NCBI RefSeq assembly: GCF_014636315.1
Contig: NZ_BMED01000003.1
Span: 682,001 to 746,000 of the forward strand
Direction: 5' to 3'
Length of the DNA: 64,000 bases
Origin: Parundibacterium terreum
GTDB lineage: Bacteria; Pseudomonadota; Gammaproteobacteria; Burkholderiales; Burkholderiaceae_D
The notes beneath the pieces are model-generated. The model searched no databases. It was not told where the DNA came from and saw nothing but the letters and a program-made list of their open reading frames with translations. Positions 1-8,681 of this stretch are shown here, in pieces. How positions within the stretch are numbered: position 1 is the first letter of the stretch; every line of letters starts with the position of its first letter. Position numbers and translations under genes: made by a program.

Positions 1-1
1 T

Positions 2-76
2 GGCATGGCCTTCATGATCTTGCTGGCCATTCCATTGGCGGGTGCGCGCAGCGGCGAGCAGAAAAATAATATCTGA
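2..76 (+). CDS. C-terminal end of a membrane protein (partial)
   Basis: An open frame enters from the left edge and stops with TGA at 74-76. Its visible 24 residues start with a hydrophobic stretch (GMAFMILLAIPLAGARSG) and end in a short polar tail, which fits the last transmembrane helix of a transporter. The stop is 39 bases before the msbA start on the same strand, so the two could be co-transcribed. Too little is visible to name the family, and a chance frame cannot be excluded. Confidence 0.4.
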   Translation, partial: GMAFMILLAIPLAGARSGEQKNNI

Positions 77-115
77 AGCTGCTTTTAATAATGAAAAGAT
101 TGAAAATCCGAATCA

Positions 116-1849
116 ATGAATAATGCAACAATCCTGGTCTTCAAGCGCCTGTGGCTAAGCATCAGGCAATATCGCAAGCACTTGCTGGTCACTTTGCTGA
201 CCATGCTGGGCACGGCGCTGACCGAAATCATGCTGCCCAATGTATTCGGCTACCTGCTGGATCATGGCTTTAAAAAAGGCGAGCATCTCGCGCTGTGGAA
301 GATACCTGTTGCCGTGATCGGCATTTTTGTATTGCGCGGCGTCTGCACTTTCATCACCAGTTATCTGATGTCCTGGGTAGCTACCCGAATGCTGAATAAT
401 ATGCGGGCCAGCGTATTTGCGAAGATACTCAGTGTGCCCATCCGCTTCTACCAGGCAGAATCCAGCGGCCGCGTGATCAATACCATCATGTTTGAAGCGC
501 AACTGATCGTCGAGATGTTCAAGGTATCGATGACGACGTTGATTCGTGATTCGCTAACGGTAGCTGCTTTGCTGGGCTACTTGTTCTGGGTCAACTGGCA
601 ATTGACATTGGTAACCCTGGTATTGATACCCGTGCTGGCGTTCCTGGTGCGCAATGTCAGCAAGCGCCTGCGCAAGCTGAACCAGAGTCAGCTGGAAGTC
701 AATAATGAACTGACGCAGGTGATTGAAGAGACCACCCGCGCGCACCAGGTAATACGTGTGTTCGGCGGGCAGCAATATGAGCAGAAGCGTTTCGACGGCA
801 AAAATGAAAAATTGCGCGGCTATTCGATGCGCACCACGGTTGCGGTTGCAACGACCACGCCGCTGACTCAGATCCTGGCGGCCTGCGCCGTGTCCGTGGT
901 CATCGTGCTGGCGGTCATGCAGGCGATGGACAATCAAACGACGGCGGGTGATTTTGTCAAATTCATCCTGGCGATGCTGATGATATTGACGCCGCTGAAG
1001 CACCTGGCCGACCTGAATGGCCCCATGCAGCGTGGCATGGCGGCAGCGGAATCGGTATTTGCGATGATGGATACAGAAGCGGAAGTAGACAGTGGTAAGG
1101 ATATGCCGGCCAGGGCGCGCGGCCAGCTTGAATTTCGGCACACCGGGTTTACCTATCCGGGCCAGGAGAGCTCGGCGCTGCGTGACATCAACCTCAGCAT
1201 ACAGCCTGGTGAGACGATTGCGCTGGTCGGCATGTCCGGCGGCGGCAAGACCTCGCTGGTGAACCTGGTGCCGCGTTTTTATGCTCCCGACCAAGGCGAC
1301 ATCTTGCTGGATGGCGTTTCTTTGCAAGACATATCCTTACGCAGTCTGCGTGAACAGATAGCAATGGTCAGTCAGAACGTGATTTTGTTTGATGATACGG
1401 TTGAAGCCAATATCGCTTATGGAGATCCTGAACCGGACCCGGCTCGGGTTGCTGCTGCGGTGCAGGCGGCGCATCTGGGCGAAGTGGTCAGGGATTTGCC
1501 GAACGGCCTGCAGACGATGATAGGCGACAACGGCATGCGCCTGTCGGGCGGACAGCGCCAGCGCATGGCTATTGCACGTGCTATCTATAAGGACGCGCCG
1601 ATACTGATACTGGACGAGGCTACTTCTGCACTGGATTCCGAATCAGAACGTGCAGTACAGCAAGCATTGGATGAATTGATGCAGGGCCGTACCACGCTGG
1701 TGATTGCGCATCGCTTGTCCACTATAGAAAGAGCCAGCAGGATTGCCGTGCTGGTGGATGGCCAGATAGTGGAAATTGGCTCGCATGCGGAATTGCTGGA
1801 TGCCGAAGGCGTCTATGCCAACTTGTATCGCCTTCAGTTTGCAGCGTAG
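116..1849 (+). CDS. msbA: Lipid A export ABC transporter MsbA
   Basis: Half-size ABC exporter of 577 residues that acts as a homodimer to flip lipid A-core from the inner to the outer leaflet of the inner membrane. Residues about 20-310 carry six hydrophobic helices. The ATPase domain follows, with Walker A GMSGGGKTS near residue 372, signature LSGGQRQR near 476, Walker B LILDEATSALD near 497 and the switch region IAHRLSTIE. Length and the C-terminal domain match the MsbA family. No strong Shine-Dalgarno precedes the ATG. The heptosyltransferase gene waaF nearby supports an LPS role. Another multidrug half-transporter is the main alternative. Confidence 0.9.
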   Translation: MNNATILVFKRLWLSIRQYRKHLLVTLLTMLGTALTEIMLPNVFGYLLDHGFKKGEHLALWKIPVAVIGIFVLRGVCTFITSYLMSWVATRMLNNMRASVFAKILSVPIRFYQAESSGRVINTIMFEAQLIVEMFKVSMTTLIRDSLTVAALLGYLFWVNWQLTLVTLVLIPVLAFLVRNVSKRLRKLNQSQLEVNNELTQVIEETTRAHQVIRVFGGQQYEQKRFDGKNEKLRGYSMRTTVAVATTTPLTQILAACAVSVVIVLAVMQAMDNQTTAGDFVKFILAMLMILTPLKHLADLNGPMQRGMAAAESVFAMMDTEAEVDSGKDMPARARGQLEFRHTGFTYPGQESSALRDINLSIQPGETIALVGMSGGGKTSLVNLVPRFYAPDQGDILLDGVSLQDISLRSLREQIAMVSQNVILFDDTVEANIAYGDPEPDPARVAAAVQAAHLGEVVRDLPNGLQTMIGDNGMRLSGGQRQRMAIARAIYKDAPILILDEATSALDSESERAVQQALDELMQGRTTLVIAHRLSTIERASRIAVLVDGQIVEIGSHAELLDAEGVYANLYRLQFAA

Positions 1850-1893
1850 GTCCGGTTTTTGGGACTGAAATAAGGAATAACAGGAGACATCCA

Positions 1894-2475
1894 ATGACAA
1901 CAGCAATTTCCCGCTTCCCCGTGCCTGAACTGGCGCAACTGCCGGACGATATCCGCGAAAAAATTCTTGCCGTGCAGGAAAAAGCGGGCTTCGTGCCCAA
2001 CGTATTCCTGACGCTGGCGCACAGGCCGGATGAATTCCGTGCTTTCTTTGCCTATCATGATGCATTGATGCTGAAGCAGACCGGGAATCTCAGCAAGGCT
2101 GACCGCGAAATGATCGTCACTGCCACCAGTGCCAAAAATAACTGTCTTTACTGCGTGGTTGCGCATGGCGCCATCCTGCGCATTTACTCCAAGAACCCAT
2201 TGGTGGCTGATCAGGTTGCCGTCAATCATCTGAAGGCCGACATCACGCTGCGTGAATCGGCGATGCTGGATTTCGCGATCAAGGTCTGCCTGGATTCCCA
2301 GAGTGTCAATGACGGCGACTATGCAGAGTTGCGCAAGCATGGCTTCGATGACGAGGATATCTGGGATATTGCTGCGATCACTGCATTCTTCGGTTTGTCC
2401 AATCGCATGGCGAACGTGATTTCCATGCGGCCGAATGATGAGTTTTTCCTGATGGGGCGGGTTCCTCGCGCATGA
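1894..2475 (+). CDS. AhpD-fold peroxidase-related enzyme
   Basis: Protein of 193 residues of the carboxymuconolactone decarboxylase/AhpD superfamily, the 'peroxidase-related enzyme' group. The redox motif is C84-x-x-C87 with H91 (CLYCVVAH), the usual proton-relay and disulfide pair of AhpD-like alkylhydroperoxidases. The start is set by a good Shine-Dalgarno (CAGGAG, eight bases before ATG). It overlaps the next gene, waaF, by four bases (ATGA), so the two are translationally coupled, although a functional link to LPS synthesis is not obvious. The physiological substrate is unknown. A role in hydroperoxide or disulfide reduction is inferred from the motif only. Confidence 0.82.
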   Translation: MTTAISRFPVPELAQLPDDIREKILAVQEKAGFVPNVFLTLAHRPDEFRAFFAYHDALMLKQTGNLSKADREMIVTATSAKNNCLYCVVAHGAILRIYSKNPLVADQVAVNHLKADITLRESAMLDFAIKVCLDSQSVNDGDYAELRKHGFDDEDIWDIAAITAFFGLSNRMANVISMRPNDEFFLMGRVPRA

Positions 2476-3512
2476 CAGGTTTGAGCACTCCCCGTACGCT
2501 GGTCATTGCGCCTAACTGGATAGGAGACGCCGTCATGGCGCAGCCTCTATTGAGGCTATTGAAGCAGCAGCATCCGGAAAGGCCGATAGACGTGCTGGCG
2601 CCGGCCTGGGTGGCGCCTGTACTACGTGTCATGCAGGAAGTGGATACGGTACTCAGCACGCCATTCAAGCATGGTGCCTTGCAATTGCGAGAACGCTGGC
2701 GCTTTGCCCGTGAGCTGAAAAAGCGCGGCTATGCAGACGCTTATGTGCTGCCGAATACGCTGAAGTTTGCGTTGATCCCCTGGCTTGCCGGAATATCCAA
2801 AAGGGTCGGTTACAAGGGCGAAAGCCGGTACGGATTGATCAATGTGATGCATCACGATGATCCCGTGCATCCGCGGGCCATGGTTCCTTTCTATGCGGCA
2901 CTGGCGCGTGATCCCTCTACTGTTACGCCTGGTCAATTGCCGCGTCCGACGCTGGCCGTGGCTACAGAACAGATCACCGGAGTACTGGACAAGCTTGGTT
3001 TGCAGCAAGATCGTCCGCTGCTGGCATTTGCTCCCGGTGCGGAGTTTGGTAATGCCAAACGCTGGCCCACTTCTCATTTTGCTGCACTTGCAAAAACAGT
3101 GCTTGCTGACAAGCCAATGGCCCAGATTGTTCTGTTGGGATCCGGCAAGGATCAGGCGGTGTGCGAAGAAATTGTCACACTGTGTCCGGCTGTCCGCAAC
3201 CTGGCTGGGAAAACCTCGCTGGACGAGGCAGTGGCCCTGATTGCCAGAGCCGATGCCATGGTCAGCAATGATTCCGGCCTGCTGCATATTGCCTCTGCGC
3301 TGAACCGCCCCGTGATCGCCATCTATGGCCCTACCGATCCTGACCACGCGCCTCCTTTTTCCGATATCGCACGTTCGCTGTCCCTTCGTCTTGCTTGCGC
3401 CCCTTGCAAGCAGCGGGAGTGCCCGCTGGGCCATCATGATTGCATGCAGAAACTAGACAGTGTTGTTGTATGGAAAGAGTTGCAGCCTATGCTGGACGTT
3501 TCCACAGCTTGA
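2472..3512 (+). CDS. waaF: ADP-heptose:LPS heptosyltransferase II
   Basis: GT9-family glycosyltransferase of 346 residues that adds the second heptose to the LPS inner core in the cytoplasm. N-terminal features include PNWIGDAVMAQPLL at residues about 14-27. The nucleotide-sugar-binding C-terminal half carries FAPGAEFGNAKRWP and the GT9 motif SNDSGLLHIASALNRP followed by YGPTDP. The Cys-rich tail CAPCKQRECPLGHHDC is typical of WaaF. The start overlaps the previous stop (ATGA). It lies two genes from msbA, consistent with envelope biogenesis. WaaC or WaaQ are alternatives, but the tail favours WaaF. Confidence 0.9.
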   Translation: MTGLSTPRTLVIAPNWIGDAVMAQPLLRLLKQQHPERPIDVLAPAWVAPVLRVMQEVDTVLSTPFKHGALQLRERWRFARELKKRGYADAYVLPNTLKFALIPWLAGISKRVGYKGESRYGLINVMHHDDPVHPRAMVPFYAALARDPSTVTPGQLPRPTLAVATEQITGVLDKLGLQQDRPLLAFAPGAEFGNAKRWPTSHFAALAKTVLADKPMAQIVLLGSGKDQAVCEEIVTLCPAVRNLAGKTSLDEAVALIARADAMVSNDSGLLHIASALNRPVIAIYGPTDPDHAPPFSDIARSLSLRLACAPCKQRECPLGHHDCMQKLDSVVVWKELQPMLDVSTA

Positions 3513-3968
3513 TTCAGAGTAGCTACACGGTTTTGTCGGAATTTTTTGCAGATTTTTTTAACTCGGAAAATGCCGGAATTGCTGTGCAGATTTTATTTCC
3601 CTCCGGCGCAAACGCTATTTATCCCATTTCCCCTCTGTAGCTGCTGTTTGGTCCTTCTTTTCTGGGTAGCTATTTCTTTAGTCCCAACAATTCAATTTCC
3701 TTGCGTTATTTTAGTTTTTCATAGCAACGTCGACAGATTTTACAGTCATCTAAAGTTATCTCGCCGTTAAGGACATCTGCCCCAGTAGGACACCTCATAT
3801 GTGCGATCAGGTACGGTATTTGCTGATGATAGTTTGTCCAGTTGCTTGATGGCGGTGAAGTAAGTGGGCATTCGGGTAATTCGGCTCAGCGTTAGTCCTG
3901 CTGGTGAAGGTAAGGTTGAAGTAGCCATAGGCCCATCTTGATCCGCTAACTTTATTCAGGAGAATGAA
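3513..3968. other. 456-bp intergenic region without a convincing gene
   Basis: This gap between waaF and the PEP-CTERM gene is AT-rich in its first 250 bases, with several T-runs near 3540-3560. Short frames at 3440-3640 and 3546-3770 have no ribosome-binding site and no recognisable composition. The last 40 bases must hold the leader of the PEP-CTERM gene, whose Shine-Dalgarno (CAGGAG) ends just before 3969. I see no transposase fragment, tRNA or clear terminator. Confidence 0.6.
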
Positions 3969-4760
3969 ATGAAAAAAATTCTAAGTATGTTGGGAGCCGT
4001 AGCAGGTTTGCTGATTGCAACAACAGCGGCCGCGGGCCCATTGGTCACCCAATGGTCTTTCAGTGAAAAATTGGCATGGACCGCAGCTACTTTCTCTAGC
4101 GGTACAGGCACCACTTCACAATCTGCTACAACCCTGAGCTGGGGGCAAACCGGCGGCAGCTTTGGTGCAGGAAACCGTAGCGGCCTGGATATTACCAATG
4201 ACACTGTGAACAGCACGATTAATACGAATGGCGCTCCAGCAGTTACCAATACCATCACTCACTACAACAATCCTATTGACGCCAGCTTCAGTACTTTGCT
4301 GTCTGCTAATTTGCTCAACCAATTGACCTTGACACCGAATCTGCCAAGCGTCGGCCCTTCGCTGCCTACCCAGTCAATCAATTTCAATATCAGCTTCAAG
4401 GAAACACCTAACACCGCACCTTGCGGCTTCCCAAGCACCAGTGTTTGCGATGATATCTTTGTGATTGACCTGGGCGCGCTGAATAACTCGTTCATGTATG
4501 ACGGCAATACTTACTTCGTCAGCATTTTCTCTACTACAAACAATCTGATTCCTCTGGATCCTCTGACTTGCGCCGCTGCGGGTGCTGCTACAGGATGCCT
4601 GGGCTTCCAGACTTTGGAAGGACAAAATACACCAGCGACGTTTGCATTCGTCATTACTTCGGATGTCGTAACGATTCCAGAACCTAGCGAACTGGCATTG
4701 TTGGCGATAGGCTTGCTGGGTCTATATTTCATCCGCGGCAGGAAATCGCAAAAAATGTAA
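3969..4760 (+). CDS. THxN-type PEP-CTERM sorting-domain protein
   Basis: Secreted protein of 263 residues. It has a Sec signal peptide (residues 1-22, ending TTAAAG) and a Ser/Thr/Asn-rich body. The THYNNPI motif at residues 97-103 is the hallmark of the THxN PEP-CTERM family. The C-terminal tripartite tag is P237-E238-P239, a hydrophobic helix (ELALLAIGLLGLYF) and the basic end RGRKSQK. Exosortase EpsH/XrtA-type systems cut such tags and deliver the protein to the surface or to an exopolysaccharide matrix. The gene stands alone, with its own terminator at 4837-4880 and no exosortase or EPS genes in the window. Its molecular function is unknown. Confidence 0.88.
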   Translation: MKKILSMLGAVAGLLIATTAAAGPLVTQWSFSEKLAWTAATFSSGTGTTSQSATTLSWGQTGGSFGAGNRSGLDITNDTVNSTINTNGAPAVTNTITHYNNPIDASFSTLLSANLLNQLTLTPNLPSVGPSLPTQSINFNISFKETPNTAPCGFPSTSVCDDIFVIDLGALNNSFMYDGNTYFVSIFSTTNNLIPLDPLTCAAAGAATGCLGFQTLEGQNTPATFAFVITSDVVTIPEPSELALLAIGLLGLYFIRGRKSQKM

Positions 4761-4836
4761 ATTGCAGTTTTACACCATGCCCCTGATAAAAATAGAAAAG
4801 ATAGAGAAGATCAATAAATAAGAAGAGGGCAGAAAC

Positions 4837-4880
4837 ACAAAGGCACACCATCATTTCGATGTTGTGCCTTTGTCTTTTTA
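4837..4880 (+). terminator. Rho-independent terminator of the PEP-CTERM gene
   Basis: A 16-base stem with one mismatch (ACAAAGGCACACCATC, 4837-4852, against 4858-4873) encloses a 5-base loop and is followed by CTTTTTA. It lies 76 bases after the PEP-CTERM stop and reads in its direction. Confidence 0.85.
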
Positions 4881-4890
4881 AGGGTCATCT

Positions 4891-4907
4891 AAGTATCAGT
4901 GATACTT
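4891..4907. repeat. 17-bp inverted repeat in an intergenic region
   Basis: AAGTATCA and TGATACTT form a perfect dyad around one central G, just past the PEP-CTERM terminator. The geometry resembles a protein-binding operator rather than an RNA hairpin, since the loop is one base. No promoter or gene start next to it explains it. Confidence 0.4.
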
Positions 4908-5041
4908 CGCTTAAAGATTATTTCCACAAGGAAAATAGCTGAACGTCCCTTGGCCACTAGCGGTTCGTGGGCGGTAACGACATCATGCTCGCTGATGAAT
5001 GCTGCAGCTTACGGAAGGGGAGGAGAAGCGCTTGCTGCGCT

Positions 5042-5836
5042 TCAGGGAGCGGCGTTTACTGGATGCTGTATCCACTGCGAGATCGCATCGACCGCCTGCT
5101 GCTCTATGCCTATAAAGCCGTGGTAGTGCAGTGCTTCGCATACGTCGCCGCTGGCACCCGAGCCGCCGTCCAGCATCAGCAATTTTCTGGCGGGTGCATT
5201 TTTTAATGCATTGACGATATAGCTTGCCTGATATGGCTGGCAGATGGGGCAGGCATCTTTTTGGTTATGCACTACCAGCACCGGAACCGAGATTTTGCTC
5301 AATGATTGCGTTGGCAACGCCCCTGGTTTTTTGTCGGTGATACTGGATGTCAGTACGATGCCTGCAAGTGCGCCATTAGCGTTGGTATTACTTTCACTGA
5401 TTGCCAGCGCTGTGGCGGAGATGGTACCCCGGCTGGTGCCTACCACCCAGACCGGAGCATCCGACAAATTATGCACATAATCCAGCACCTTGTGCAGGTC
5501 CAGGATATGCCTGTCACTGGTTCGTACCGAAAAATCCAGATCCTGGATATCGGAAGGGCGTGACACCATCGCGATATTGAAACCATAGGCTGCGAACATC
5601 CGGCCGCTGCGTATCAGGAAGTTGGCGCTACCCGGCCAGCCAGCGTCATCAAGCTTGCCTATGCCGCCGGCACCGCCGGGCAGCAAAATGAGCGTAGCGG
5701 ACGCGTGTTCCTGTTTCACCCAGAATACCGGAACAGTGACGCCATCCCGGGTTTGCACTTGCAGCATCTGTCCATCTTCTGCAGCAGCCATGGAGGAATA
5801 GAGGAGCGACAGGCCTAGCAGCAGATGTTTTATCAT
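5042..5836 (-). CDS. Secreted alpha/beta hydrolase
   Basis: Protein of 264 residues with a Sec signal peptide (residues 1-19, MIKHLLLGLSLLYSSMAAA) and an alpha/beta-hydrolase body. An oxyanion-region motif LLPGGAGG lies near 51-58, the nucleophile elbow is G-T-S135-R-G, and candidate acid and base are D194 and H237 or H239. Three Cys in the C-terminal half (C196, C199, C233) could form a periplasmic disulfide. It starts 15 bases after the RNase G stop on the same strand, so it is probably the last gene of that transcript. Substrate unknown; esterase or dienelactone-hydrolase-like activity is a guess from the fold. Confidence 0.75.
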   Translation of the reverse strand: MIKHLLLGLSLLYSSMAAAEDGQMLQVQTRDGVTVPVFWVKQEHASATLILLPGGAGGIGKLDDAGWPGSANFLIRSGRMFAAYGFNIAMVSRPSDIQDLDFSVRTSDRHILDLHKVLDYVHNLSDAPVWVVGTSRGTISATALAISESNTNANGALAGIVLTSSITDKKPGALPTQSLSKISVPVLVVHNQKDACPICQPYQASYIVNALKNAPARKLLMLDGGSGASGDVCEALHYHGFIGIEQQAVDAISQWIQHPVNAAP

Positions 5837-5851
5837 GGCTTGCAGGTAAAC

Positions 5852-7318
5852 TCACATTAGGATGATGTCGTATTGCTCTTGATGGAACACGCTCTCCACT
5901 TGCAGCGAGATAGGCTTGCCGATGAAGTCGCCTAGCATGGCAAGGTGCTGCGATTCTTCTTCCAGGAACATATCGACGACGACCTGCGATGCCATGATGC
6001 GGAATTCGCGCGGGTTGAACTGTTTTGCTTCGCGCAGCAGTTCACGCAGGATTTCATAGCAGATCGTACGCGCGGTCTTGACCTGGCCTTTGCCGCTGCA
6101 GGCGGGGCAGGGTTCGCACAGTATATGAGCCAGGGATTCCCGCGTGCGCTTGCGGGTAACCTCCACCAGCCCCAGCGCAGAAAAACCGGAGATGGATAAT
6201 TTGGTGCGGTCGCGTGACAGGGCCTTGTTCAGTTCTGCCAGCACTGCCGCCTGATGTTCGGCATTCTCCATATCGATGATATCGAGAATGATAATGCCGC
6301 CCAGATTACGCAGCCTCAACTGGCGCGCTATCGCATGTGCGGCTTCCAGATTTGTCTTGAATATGGTGTCGTCAAAATTGCGGCCGGCGACAAAACTGCC
6401 GGTATTGACGTCTATCGTTGTCATCGCTTCAGTTTGCTCAACGATCAGGTAGCCGCCGGACTTCAGGTCCACCCGCCGCCCCAGTGCCCGCTCGATTTCC
6501 TCTTCCACGCCATACAGGTCAAACAGCGGGCGCTCCCCGGTGTAATGCTGCAGCTTGGGTAGTACGGACGGCGTGTAGGTGCCGGCAAAGTCATGCAGCA
6601 TCAGGAAATTTTCACGCGAATCAACTTGTATGCTGTCGGTTTCTTCATTGACGAAATCGCGCAATACCCTCTGGGCCAGATTCAGGTCCTGGTACAGCAG
6701 GGTGGTAACGGGCTTGGTCTTGGCCAACTGGGTGATGTTGGCCCAGGTTCGGCGCAGGTATTCAACGTCGGTTTTCAAGTCCTCATCGGAGGCATCTTCA
6801 GCCATCGTGCGTACGATGAAGCCACCTTTTTCATCCGGCTGCTGCAGGCTTTGCACTTTGGCGCGCAGCGCTTCGCGCTCGGCTTCATTCTCTATGCGCT
6901 GTGAAATGCCGATATGCGAATCCTGCGGCAGATACACCAGCATGCGGCCCGCAATGGAAATCTGCGTAGACAGCCTTGCGCCCTTGGTGCCTATCGGATC
7001 CTTCACCACTTGCACCGTCACAGCCTGGCCGTCGAACAATAGCTTTTCGATAGGGATAGGCGGCACCGTCGTATTGCCGTCATGTGAACGCGAATCCCAG
7101 ATATCGGCAACGTGCAGGAAGGCGGCCCGTTCCAATCCAATGTCGATAAAGGCCGATTGCATGCCGGGCAGCACACGCACCACCTTGCCCAGGTAGACAT
7201 TGCCTACCAGGCCGCGGGACAGGGTTCTTTCTATGTGGAGTTCTTGCACTGCTCCCTGGAAAATCAGGGCGACACGGGTTTCTTGCGGGGTGATATTAAT
7301 GAGGAGGTTTTCGCTCAT
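5852..7318 (-). CDS. rng: Ribonuclease G
   Basis: Endoribonuclease of the RNase E/G family, 488 residues, the usual RNase G length without the long RNase E scaffold tail. It matures the 16S rRNA 5' end and cuts some mRNAs. The N-terminal S1 domain is recognisable (VGNVYLGKVVRVLPGMQSAFIDIG, described here by position 38-61). Catalytic-metal Asp residues lie in TTIDVNTGSF and IIILDIIDM. The zinc-link motif CEPCPACSGKG follows. It lies 20 bases after maf, the common rlmH-maf-rng order of betaproteobacteria. Confidence 0.95.
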   Translation of the reverse strand: MSENLLINITPQETRVALIFQGAVQELHIERTLSRGLVGNVYLGKVVRVLPGMQSAFIDIGLERAAFLHVADIWDSRSHDGNTTVPPIPIEKLLFDGQAVTVQVVKDPIGTKGARLSTQISIAGRMLVYLPQDSHIGISQRIENEAEREALRAKVQSLQQPDEKGGFIVRTMAEDASDEDLKTDVEYLRRTWANITQLAKTKPVTTLLYQDLNLAQRVLRDFVNEETDSIQVDSRENFLMLHDFAGTYTPSVLPKLQHYTGERPLFDLYGVEEEIERALGRRVDLKSGGYLIVEQTEAMTTIDVNTGSFVAGRNFDDTIFKTNLEAAHAIARQLRLRNLGGIIILDIIDMENAEHQAAVLAELNKALSRDRTKLSISGFSALGLVEVTRKRTRESLAHILCEPCPACSGKGQVKTARTICYEILRELLREAKQFNPREFRIMASQVVVDMFLEEESQHLAMLGDFIGKPISLQVESVFHQEQYDIILM

Positions 7319-7338
7319 GCTTGGGGACGCTAGGATGA

Positions 7339-7959
7339 TTAGGGGATAAAGATGCCAGCCTTTCGTAATAGCTGACTAGTCTCAAATAATGGTAAACCCA
7401 TAATGCCAGAATAACTACCGCTGATGTGAGAAATAAAACGGGCAGCACTGCCCTGGATTCCATAGCCGCCGGCTTTGTCATACGGTTCGGGCGACATGCA
7501 GTAGGCTTGCATCTGCGCGTCGGTCAAGCTGGCGAAGGTCACCTCGGAGCGCTGCGTTGCGTACAGGGTGCCATCCAGATAGTGCACCGCGATGCTGGTC
7601 AGAACAGTATGGGTGGCACCGGACAGGCGCTTCAGCATGTCGAGTGCTTCGGCCTGGTCCTGGGGTTTGCCGAGAATCTTATTATCAAGCACGACGGTGG
7701 TATCTGCCGCCAGCACGGGACGAAACGGGAGTTTGCGCAGGGTCATGATTTGCCAGGCGACATCGGCTTTTTCACGGGTAACGCGTGCAACGTAGTCGTC
7801 GGGCAATTCATCCGGCAATACTGCTTCAGACACATCCTGGCCCCGGTTTGGCGAGTCGCGTAACAGCAGCAGCTCAAACTCGACGCCTACTTGCCGCAGC
7901 AACTCCCGGCGGCGCGGGCTTTTGGATGCGAGATAGATCTTATTATCGTTAATAGCCAT
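7339..7959 (-). CDS. maf: Maf-like nucleoside triphosphate pyrophosphatase
   Basis: Maf/HAM1-fold protein of 206 residues that hydrolyses dTTP/UTP or modified nucleotides to the monophosphate. The N-terminal signature is IYLASKSPRRRELL at residues 8-21. The motif VLAADTTVVLDNKILGKP holds the conserved Asp. Near the C-terminus, YDKAGGYGIQG carries the invariant Lys-Ala-Gly. It is slightly long at the N-terminus by about six residues. It sits between rlmH and rng on one strand; whether it is the YhdE (dTTP) or YceF (m7GTP) subtype cannot be decided by eye. Confidence 0.92.
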   Translation of the reverse strand: MAINDNKIYLASKSPRRRELLRQVGVEFELLLLRDSPNRGQDVSEAVLPDELPDDYVARVTREKADVAWQIMTLRKLPFRPVLAADTTVVLDNKILGKPQDQAEALDMLKRLSGATHTVLTSIAVHYLDGTLYATQRSEVTFASLTDAQMQAYCMSPEPYDKAGGYGIQGSAARFISHISGSYSGIMGLPLFETSQLLRKAGIFIP

Positions 7960-8125
7960 AGTGGGTTCCCGTTAAGTGCTGACCTAGTGTAGTGCTTAGC
8001 AATTCGCTGGGCAATAGGCTGTGACGGAATTTTGCATTTGGCGGAGGTCGCGCCGTGCCGAGGCGAAGCTGGCCCTTGTCTGGCAAGCCGGCTCTGGCGG
8101 GGGTAACGCAATAAAAGGGAAGAGG

Positions 8126-8144
8126 GCCGGAATGCACTTCCGGC
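8126..8144 (-). terminator. Hairpin after rlmH, possible weak terminator
   Basis: A perfect 7-bp stem (GCCGGAA/TTCCGGC) with a 5-base loop lies just beyond the rlmH stop. On the minus strand it is followed by a pyrimidine tract ending in CCTTTTATT, less uniform than a classic U-run. It could attenuate read-through into maf, 160 bases downstream. Confidence 0.45.
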
Positions 8145-8150
8145 TTCGGG

Positions 8151-8621
8151 TTATACCCTGTGATAAGGGTGATTCTGCGTAATGGACCAGGCGCGGTATA
8201 GCTGCTCGGCCAGCAATACCCTGACCATGCCGTGCGGCAGGGTCAGGCTGGAGATGCGTATCAGCATGTCGGCACTGGCTTTGAACTGGGCATCCAGGCC
8301 ATCCGCACCGCCGATGATGAAGCTGACGTCGCGGCCGTCCTGCTGCCATTGCACCAGATGCTGCGACAGCGCGACCGAGGTCAGGTCCTTGCCGCGCTCG
8401 TCCAGCGCGATAATGCGGGAATTTTTAGGAATGGCCGCTTCTATCTTGGTCCGTTCCAAAGCCATGACGGTCTCAGCAGTCTTGCTGCCGGAACGTTCGA
8501 CGGGTTTGATTTCCTTGAGATGGATGCGGCATTCGGCAGGCATGCGCTTGCTGTATTCGGTGAAGCCGGATTCTATCCATGCAGGCATCTTGTGGCCGAC
8601 TGCTGCGATGATGAGCTGCAT
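8151..8621 (-). CDS. rlmH: 23S rRNA pseudouridine(1915)-N3-methyltransferase RlmH
   Basis: SPOUT-class methyltransferase of 156 residues, the normal RlmH length, that methylates pseudouridine 1915 of 23S rRNA on the 70S ribosome. The start [13 protein letters not shown] is typical. The SAM-binding knot carries [11 protein letters not shown] and FIIGGADGL. The C-terminal [20 protein letters not shown] motif is diagnostic. It follows rsfS on the same strand, as in most betaproteobacteria, with a small hairpin between them. Confidence 0.96.
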   Translation of the reverse strand: MQLIIAAVGHKMPAWIESGFTEYSKRMPAECRIHLKEIKPVERSGSKTAETVMALERTKIEAAIPKNSRIIALDERGKDLTSVALSQHLVQWQQDGRDVSFIIGGADGLDAQFKASADMLIRISSLTLPHGMVRVLLAEQLYRAWSITQNHPYHRV

Positions 8622-8645
8622 AATGTTCTGAAATCGGGTGGGATA

Positions 8646-8669
8646 CCTTCCCCCGAAACCGGGAGAAGG
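8646..8669. repeat. Intergenic hairpin between rsfS and rlmH
   Basis: CCTTCCCCCG and CGGGAGAAGG pair over ten positions around a four-base loop; the sixth pair is a G-U wobble when read on the minus strand. It lies in the 60-base spacer between the two leftward genes and lacks a U-run, so it is more likely an mRNA-processing or stability element than a terminator. Confidence 0.4.
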
Positions 8670-8681
8670 CGTCGTGGCATA

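Noticed and set aside
554..1327. Long minus-strand frame inside msbA (257 residues)
   Set aside because: It is antisense to a clear ABC transporter, has no recognisable domain and has the His/Gln/Arg-rich composition typical of shadow frames.
3440..3770. Short frames in the waaF/PEP-CTERM spacer, considered as a gene or IS remnant
   Set aside because: No Shine-Dalgarno, no recognisable transposase residues, no inverted repeats.
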